From assembly GCA_016719405.1 (NCBI GenBank), contig JADJZE010000013.1:1-64000 (forward strand): a DNA stretch of 64,000 bases, read 5' to 3'. The DNA comes from Candidatus Aalborgicola lynettensis. GTDB taxonomy: Bacteria > Pseudomonadota > Gammaproteobacteria > Burkholderiales > Burkholderiaceae_C. A program made the position numbers and the translations under genes. Shown here one piece after another: positions 58,887-64,000 of this stretch (positions are counted from its first letter, which is position 1; every line of letters begins with the position of its first letter). The notes under the pieces are model-generated. The model did not search any database. It was not told where the DNA came from and saw only the letters and a program-made list of their open reading frames with translations.

Positions 58887-61800
58887 AACAGTGGCTCACC
58901 AGCTTGCTCAAGGTGACCCTGCTCGGGTTGTCGGCCCTGCTGCTGGATCTGCTGCTAGTGGTGTTGGGCCTGCTCGGTGCTGCGTGGGTCTGGGGTGGTG
59001 CAAGCACCTCGCTGGCCGTCGGCCTGGCGCAAGTGGCGCGTTATTTACCGGCGGGGCACAGTCTGCAGGTAGAGGAGGTGACTGGCTCGCTGCGCGAAGG
59101 CGGGCACATTGGCAGCCTGCACTGGCGCCGGGGTGCGCTGCAGGTGCAAGCGCGCGATATTCGCCTGGGCTGGAGCCTGCGCCCCCTGTGGGACGGTGAA
59201 CTGCAACTGGGCCAACTGCACATTCGCGAACTGCGCATAGAAGACGCCAGCCCACCCCAAGCGCCGGCGGACAAGGCGCCCTTTGGCGACCTGCGCCTGC
59301 CGCTCCAACTCAGCGTGGCCTTTGCGGTGGACCGTGTGCTGTGGGTCGGCCCGCCCGCGCTGGAGGCGACGGGTCTTGCTGGAAACTATCGTTTTGATAG
59401 CACACATCACATACTGGACGTGCGCAAAGTGCATATTGCGTCAGGGAACTACCAGCTCCAAGCGCGGCTGCAAGCCCAGGCCCCCATGGCGCTGGCGGCG
59501 CAACTCGAAGGCACGGTGACCACCCCCATTCCGTCCAGCAAACAAACGATGGCGATTGCAGCCAAGGCCACGCTGACCGGGCCACTGGCGGGCCAGGACG
59601 ACCGGCTGCAACTCACCGCCGACCTGCGCCCGCAGTCTGGTGGCACGGCGGGTGCAGCGGGAGCAGCGGGCACGGCCTTGCAGGCCACGCTGGCCGCCGA
59701 GCTGGCCCCCTGGAAGGCGCAGCCGCTGGCCCGTGTAGACGCCAAGTGGCAGGCGCTGAACCTGGCTGCCCTGTGGCCCCAGGCGCCGCACACCCAACTG
59801 GCGGGGGGCGCCCAAGTCACCCCGTCGGGTGCAGGGTGGCAGGCCGCGGTGCAATTGCGCAATACCGCCAGCGGCCCGTGGGACACGCAGCGGCTGCCGC
59901 TGGAGCAACTGGACGCGCAGCTAACCTATATGGAAGGCCAGTGGGCGCTGCAATCGCTGCAAGCCCGTGGCGCGGGCGGGCGGCTGCAGGCCAGTGGCAA
60001 AGCCAGCGGGTTGGCCAGCGGCAAGCGCAGTGGAAAGACCCGCAGCAAGGCCAGTGCATTGGGGTCGGGCGGCCAGGCTGCACCGGGCTGGCAAGTTGCG
60101 GCTACGGCGCACGGCATCAACCCGCAAGCCGTGCTGTCAAAGTTAGATGCCGTGCGCTTGGACGGCCAGCTTGCCGCCCAGCAAACCCCAAGCGGCATCC
60201 AGTTTGACGCCACGCTGCACAGCACGGCCAACCAAGGTGCCCGGCTGGAGTCGCTGGGCTTGCGCGGCCTGAAACTCCAAGTCGTGCAGGCCCAGGGCAC
60301 TTGGCGCGCCCCGGCCTTGCAACTCGATCAGTTGCGGGTGCAAACCCCGGACGCCACCCTGCAAGGCAACGCCGCGCTGGACACCCTGCACGGCGCCGTT
60401 ACAGCCCGCCTGGCACTCACCGTGCCCGGTGGGCAAGCCCTGCTGGACGGCAGCTTGGCCAGTGACCAGGGCGCGGGCACGCTGAGCGCCACCATCACCG
60501 ATGCCGCGCGCACCACCCAGTGGCTGGACCGCCTGACGGGCGCACCCGAGCGCCCGCTCACTGCAGCGCCCCCGGTCAGCGCCGCGCTGCGGGCACGCTG
60601 GGCGGGCGGCTGGCAGACGCAGGGCACAAACCCCGGTGTGGCCATCACGCTCCATGCTGAGGCGGCGCAAGACCCGCACCGCATCACCCTGGACGCCACT
60701 GGGCAGGGCGGGCGTGTGGGGGACACCAGCCTCTGGCAGGGCACGCTGGGCACGGCCAGCCTGCAGATGCAAAACCTCTCCAAGCCCGGCATCTGGAATT
60801 TGGCGCTCAACAACACAGTGGGCATCACCCTGCAGCACGACCCGCGTGGTGGCCAGGCCCTGCAAGTGGCGGACGGGTCGGCGCGGCTGACCGGCCCTGC
60901 ACCGGGCACCGCACAGGTGCAGTGGCAGGCGGCGCGCTGGGCACCGGCCCGCACGGCACCGGCCACGCCCGCCCAGTGGCAAACCCGGGGCACGCTGCAG
61001 GACGTTCCCTTGGGCTGGCTGGAGCTGCTGGGGCAAACCCCAATCGCCAATCTGGGCCTCCAGGGCGACCTGGTGTTTGGTGGCCAGTGGGACGCCAGCG
61101 GTGGCGACACCATCACAATGCGCGCCACGCTGCAGCGCACCCAGGGCGACCTGCAACTGCAAACCGAGGACGGGCGCAATGGCCCCCTGCCGGTGGGCCT
61201 GCGCGTGGCCAGCCTGGTGCTGGCGGTAGACCACGACCGCGTCAACGCCACCCTGTTGTGGGACAGCGAACGCGGCGGCCAGGTGCAGGCCAACTTTGCC
61301 ACCCGGCTCGCGCGCAGCAACGGCAGCAACGGCGCCTGGGGCTGGCCCGCAGACGCCCCCGTGTCCGGCAGCGTCAACGCCAAACTGCCCCCGGTGGGGG
61401 CCTGGTCGGTACTGGCGCCGCCGGGCTGGCGCATACGCGGCACGCTGGACGCCAACGCCACCCTGTCCGGCACCGCAGGCGCCCCCCAGTGGCGCGGCAC
61501 ACTGCAGGCGCACGACCTGGCGGTGCGCTCGGTGGTGGACGGTATCGACTTCAGCCAAGGCAGCTTGCGCGCCCGGCTGGACGGGCAACGCCTGGAGATG
61601 GAGGCGTTCAAACTCTTTGGCGCTGGCGGCCCCAGCGGCGGGCAGCTTGTGGTGACCGGTGCCGTGACCTGGTTGCCGGCCAGCGCCGCACCTTCTACCA
61701 ATGCGGCGGCGCGGCTGCGCATGGATTTGGTGGGCACGGCACAAGGCTTGCGTGTGGGTGCGCGGGCCGACCGGCGGCTGGTGGTGTCGGGGGAGGTAAC

Positions 61801-62776
61801 GGCCCAGCTCAGCAACGCCCGCCTGCGCATTGCCGGTGCGCTGCGGGCAGACCAAGCCTTGTTGATCCTGCCCGAAGACTCCGCGCCACGCTTGGGCGAC
61901 GACGTGCGGGTGCGCCGCCCGGCAAGCGGCCTGGCAAGCGGCCTGGCAACCGCCACCCCCACTGCTGCTCCAGCCGCTGCTACGCGGATCGTGCCCGATG
62001 TAGCCCTCAGCCTGGACCTGGGTGACCACTTCGAGGTGCGCGGGCGCGGGGTGGCGACCCGCCTGGCGGGCACCCTGGCGCTGCGCAGCAATGCCCAAAC
62101 CCGGCAAGTGCCGCGCCTTACCGGCCAACTGCACACCGTGCGCGGCACCTACAAAGCCTATGGGCAGGAGCTGGATGTGGAATACGGCGTGCTGCGTTTC
62201 ACCGGCCCTGTGGACAACCCCACGCTCGACGTGTTGGCCATCCGCCCCAACCTGAGCCAGCGGGTGGGCGTGCAAATCGGCGGCACGGCATTGGCCCCGG
62301 TGGTGCGGCTCTACGCCGACCCCGACCTGCCTGATGCTGAAAAACTGGCCTGGCTGGTGCTGGGCCGCTCCGCTGCCAGCGGCGGTGCCGAGGCGGCCAT
62401 GCTGCAGCAGGCCGCCATGGCGCTCATGGGGGGCAGTGGCCCGGGGCTGACCAGTCGCCTGGCCGACTCGCTGGGGCTGAGCCAGTTGTCGGTGCGCGGT
62501 GCCGCCATGGCGGGCGAGGGCGACACCAGCGGGGGCAACGGCACAACCGGGAGTAACGGGGCCAACGGGACGACGGGGAGTAACGGGACTATTGGCGCCA
62601 CCGTCACCCTGGGCAAGCGGCTGTCACGCGACTTCTACATTGCCTATGAGAGCAGCCTGACCGGCGCCATGGGCACGTTTTCCATCTTCTACGACCTGTC
62701 CCGCCGCCTCTCCCTGCGCGCGCAAGGCGGTGAGCAGAATGCGGTCGATCTGGTGTTTACCCAGCGTTATGACTGA
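58883..62776 (+). CDS. tamB: Translocation and assembly module protein TamB
   Basis: A 1297-residue protein: an N-terminal transmembrane anchor (LLLDLLLVVLGLLGAAWVWG), a very long region of beta-taco strands crossing the periplasm, and a C-terminal DUF490 domain (VRGTYKAYGQELDVEYGVLR, then RPNLSQRVGVQIGGTALAPV) that meets TamA. Bridge-like proteins of this group carry phospholipid to the outer membrane. Low-complexity runs include ASGLASGLA and GNGTTGSNGANGTTGSNG. Codons about 167-184 match a family A repeat. Confidence 0.93.
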   Translation: MKQWLTSLLKVTLLGLSALLLDLLLVVLGLLGAAWVWGGASTSLAVGLAQVARYLPAGHSLQVEEVTGSLREGGHIGSLHWRRGALQVQARDIRLGWSLRPLWDGELQLGQLHIRELRIEDASPPQAPADKAPFGDLRLPLQLSVAFAVDRVLWVGPPALEATGLAGNYRFDSTHHILDVRKVHIASGNYQLQARLQAQAPMALAAQLEGTVTTPIPSSKQTMAIAAKATLTGPLAGQDDRLQLTADLRPQSGGTAGAAGAAGTALQATLAAELAPWKAQPLARVDAKWQALNLAALWPQAPHTQLAGGAQVTPSGAGWQAAVQLRNTASGPWDTQRLPLEQLDAQLTYMEGQWALQSLQARGAGGRLQASGKASGLASGKRSGKTRSKASALGSGGQAAPGWQVAATAHGINPQAVLSKLDAVRLDGQLAAQQTPSGIQFDATLHSTANQGARLESLGLRGLKLQVVQAQGTWRAPALQLDQLRVQTPDATLQGNAALDTLHGAVTARLALTVPGGQALLDGSLASDQGAGTLSATITDAARTTQWLDRLTGAPERPLTAAPPVSAALRARWAGGWQTQGTNPGVAITLHAEAAQDPHRITLDATGQGGRVGDTSLWQGTLGTASLQMQNLSKPGIWNLALNNTVGITLQHDPRGGQALQVADGSARLTGPAPGTAQVQWQAARWAPARTAPATPAQWQTRGTLQDVPLGWLELLGQTPIANLGLQGDLVFGGQWDASGGDTITMRATLQRTQGDLQLQTEDGRNGPLPVGLRVASLVLAVDHDRVNATLLWDSERGGQVQANFATRLARSNGSNGAWGWPADAPVSGSVNAKLPPVGAWSVLAPPGWRIRGTLDANATLSGTAGAPQWRGTLQAHDLAVRSVVDGIDFSQGSLRARLDGQRLEMEAFKLFGAGGPSGGQLVVTGAVTWLPASAAPSTNAAARLRMDLVGTAQGLRVGARADRRLVVSGEVTAQLSNARLRIAGALRADQALLILPEDSAPRLGDDVRVRRPASGLASGLATATPTAAPAAATRIVPDVALSLDLGDHFEVRGRGVATRLAGTLALRSNAQTRQVPRLTGQLHTVRGTYKAYGQELDVEYGVLRFTGPVDNPTLDVLAIRPNLSQRVGVQIGGTALAPVVRLYADPDLPDAEKLAWLVLGRSAASGGAEAAMLQQAAMALMGGSGPGLTSRLADSLGLSQLSVRGAAMAGEGDTSGGNGTTGSNGANGTTGSNGTIGATVTLGKRLSRDFYIAYESSLTGAMGTFSIFYDLSRRLSLRAQGGEQNAVDLVFTQRYD
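59383..59432 (+). repeat. Family A repeat translated inside tamB (copy A10)
   Basis: AACTATCGTTTTGATAGCAC, then ACATCACATACTGGACGTGC and GCAAAGTGC. The first hairpin (CTATCGTTTTGATAG) is perfect. The second keeps the right arm GACGTGCGCAAA but its left arm has decayed. The encoded NYRFDSTHHILDVRKVHI fits a TamB strand pattern. Confidence 0.55.
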
Positions 62777-62992
62777 GGGGCAAATGAGCAAGGGTCAAAA
62801 AGGCCATTTCCGCACGCCAGACGTGCGCAAGCAGCTATTTATTTTGTAGCAAATCGCCCGGCAAGCGCGACTGCTGCCACTGCCACGAGCACGACCGCTG
62901 CCAACTGGTTCTGAGCGCGTGGCAGAAGCCAGCAGACGGCGTAGTAAGGTAGCGACCCGCACCGAAGGTCTGAATTTGAGCGAGAAACATCC
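62777..62992. other. Intergenic region with family A copy A11
   Basis: The gap between tamB and the leucine-rich-repeat kinase gene. It holds copy A11 and, presumably, the kinase promoter. No other feature is supported. Confidence 0.6.
62799..62852 (-). repeat. Family A double-hairpin repeat, copy A11
   Basis: AAGGCCATTTCCGCACGCCA, GACGTGCGCAAGCAGC, TATTTATTTTGTAGCA. Both hairpins are well kept. It lies about 25 bp behind tamB. Confidence 0.85.
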
Positions 62993-64000
62993 GTGCACAC
63001 CCTTGAACAACTGCGCAGCGGCGCCCTGGCCGGCGCGCGCCGACTCAATCTGAGCGCCCAGCTGCGCAGCGTGCCGCCGCAGGTGTTTGACCTGGCCGAC
63101 ACGCTGGAGGTGCTCAACCTCTCTGGCAACCAACTTGCCAGCCTGCCGCACGACTTGCCCCGGCTGCACCGGCTCAAAGTCATTTTTTGCTCGGACAACC
63201 CGTTTACCCACTTGCCTGAGGTGTTGGGCGACTGCGCCAACCTGCAGGTGGTGGGCTTCAAGGCCTGCCGCATTACCGAGGTGCGCGCGTGCGCTTTGCC
63301 GCCCCAACTGCGCTGGTTGATTCTGACCGACAACGCCATTACCGAGCTGCCCGACGCGCTGGGCCAGCGCCCCGCATTGCAAAAGCTGATGCTGGCGGGT
63401 AATCGCTTGCGCCAGTTGCCGCAGAGCCTGGCCCAGGCGCACCAGCTGGAGCTGTTGCGCCTGTCGGCCAATGCGTTGGAGGCCGTGCCGCCCTGGCTGA
63501 CCGCGCTGCCGCGCCTGAGCTGGCTGGCGCTCTCGGGCAACCTGCACGCACCACCCACTCCCCCGCCCCAATTGCTGCCCGCGTTGCACTGGAACGACCT
63601 GCAGGTTGACACCCTGCTGGGCGAGGGCGCCTCGGGCCACATCTACCGCGTGCACAGCGCAGCCCACCCGCAGGGCCTGGCGCTCAAGCTGTTCAAAGGT
63701 GCGGTCACCAGCGACGGCCTGCCGGAGCACGAGCTGGCCGCCAGCATTGCAGCGGGCCAGCACCCCGCGCTCATCACCCCGTGTGCGGAGCTGGCGGGCC
63801 ACCCGCAGGGCGCACGCGGCGTGTTGTTGCCGCTGATTGCTCCCAGCTTCATCAACCTGGCTGGCCCGCCCAGCCTGGAGAGTTGCACCCGCGATGTGTA
63901 TGCGCCCACGCTGCACATGGATGTGGCCACCGCAGTGGAAGTAGCCCGTCAGATCGCCGACGCCGTGGCCCATTTGCACCAGCGCGGCATTCTGCACGGT
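62993..64000 (+). CDS. Leucine-rich-repeat protein kinase (5' part, cut by the window end)
   Basis: A frame is open from GTG 62993 to the end of the window, 336 codons. Residues about 15-200 are leucine-rich repeats of about 23 residues (LEVLNLSGNQLASLPHDLPR, LRWLILTDNAITELPDALGQ, LQKLMLAGNRLRQLPQSLAQ). A protein kinase domain follows: glycine loop LGEGASGHIYRV, lysine strand LALKLFKG, and HLHQRGILHG just before the window ends (the HRD-type loop with HG-D expected next). Substrate and signal are unknown. Bacterial LRR-kinase fusions are uncommon outside a few groups. The start codon choice is uncertain. Confidence 0.85.
   Translation, partial: MHTLEQLRSGALAGARRLNLSAQLRSVPPQVFDLADTLEVLNLSGNQLASLPHDLPRLHRLKVIFCSDNPFTHLPEVLGDCANLQVVGFKACRITEVRACALPPQLRWLILTDNAITELPDALGQRPALQKLMLAGNRLRQLPQSLAQAHQLELLRLSANALEAVPPWLTALPRLSWLALSGNLHAPPTPPPQLLPALHWNDLQVDTLLGEGASGHIYRVHSAAHPQGLALKLFKGAVTSDGLPEHELAASIAAGQHPALITPCAELAGHPQGARGVLLPLIAPSFINLAGPPSLESCTRDVYAPTLHMDVATAVEVARQIADAVAHLHQRGILHG

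Noticed and set aside
60143..62275. A 710-codon minus-strand frame
   Set aside because: It lies opposite tamB and has the Arg/Gly/Ala/Gln-rich make-up of a shadow in high-GC DNA.

Overview
The window looks like chromosome from a betaproteobacterium of the Comamonadaceae, Rhodoferax/Polaromonas-like. The evidence is high GC, a complete NAD-linked [NiFe]-hydrogenase locus (hoxFUYHW-hypABFCDE), the surE-pcm-nlpD-rpoS block, and short palindromic repeats of a kind I associate with this family. The genus is inference; no rRNA gene is present.

Layout. 1-4186: tail of an integron cassette array, all cassettes on +, with seven recognisable attC sites (one degenerate). Cassettes 1-4 carry decayed genes with frameshifts or stops. 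Cassettes 5 and 6 carry intact toxin-antitoxin pairs. The last attC is split by a 500-bp internally deleted group II intron. No integrase gene is visible; it should lie left of the window. 4187-4441: no recognised gene. 4442-18.9 kb: core genes (patatin phospholipase, Mrp/ApbC, FtsX-like permease, PilZ protein, YqjD/YqjE set, GGDEF-EAL protein, Smr protein, RadC, SlpA-type PPIase, ispH, serS) and tRNA-Ser(CGA). 19.14-20.75 kb: a small island with a DUF6456-like gene and a DUF1778-GNAT toxin-antitoxin pair, bounded by two copies of the terminator behind the tRNA. 20.8-27.05 kb: coaBC, dut, a chemoreceptor gene interrupted by a one-base frameshift, an AraC regulator and a methyltransferase.

27.05-38.9 kb, all on -: glgC, then hoxF-U-Y-H-W, hypA-B-F-C-D-E and mobA, mostly overlapping. 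HoxFU form the NAD-reducing diaphorase and HoxYH the hydrogenase. HoxW trims HoxH, and the Hyp proteins build and insert the NiFe(CN)2CO centre. Position suggests links to glycogen metabolism (glgC) and molybdenum cofactor (mobA).

39-51.3 kb: a NlpC/P60-like enzyme, a quinone oxidoreductase, surE-pcm-nlpD-rpoS, a MipA/OmpV protein, rlmD, a metallo-beta-lactamase-fold lipoprotein and a large PAS chemoreceptor. 51.3-53.5 kb: trxC between two ~185-bp direct repeats, then an OYE-family reductase. 53.7-64 kb: a chimera of a lipoprotein gene and a histidine kinase gene, an XRE/AbiEii-type pair, tamA-tamB, and the 5' part of a leucine-rich-repeat protein kinase gene cut by the window end.

The most striking feature running through the window is a family of ~50-bp double-hairpin repeats. 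There are at least seven intergenic copies, and four recognisable copies or half-copies lie in frame inside rlmD, tamB, rpoS and coaBC. Several frameshifts (cassettes 1-4, the first chemoreceptor) may be real decay or assembly errors; the sequence alone cannot decide.
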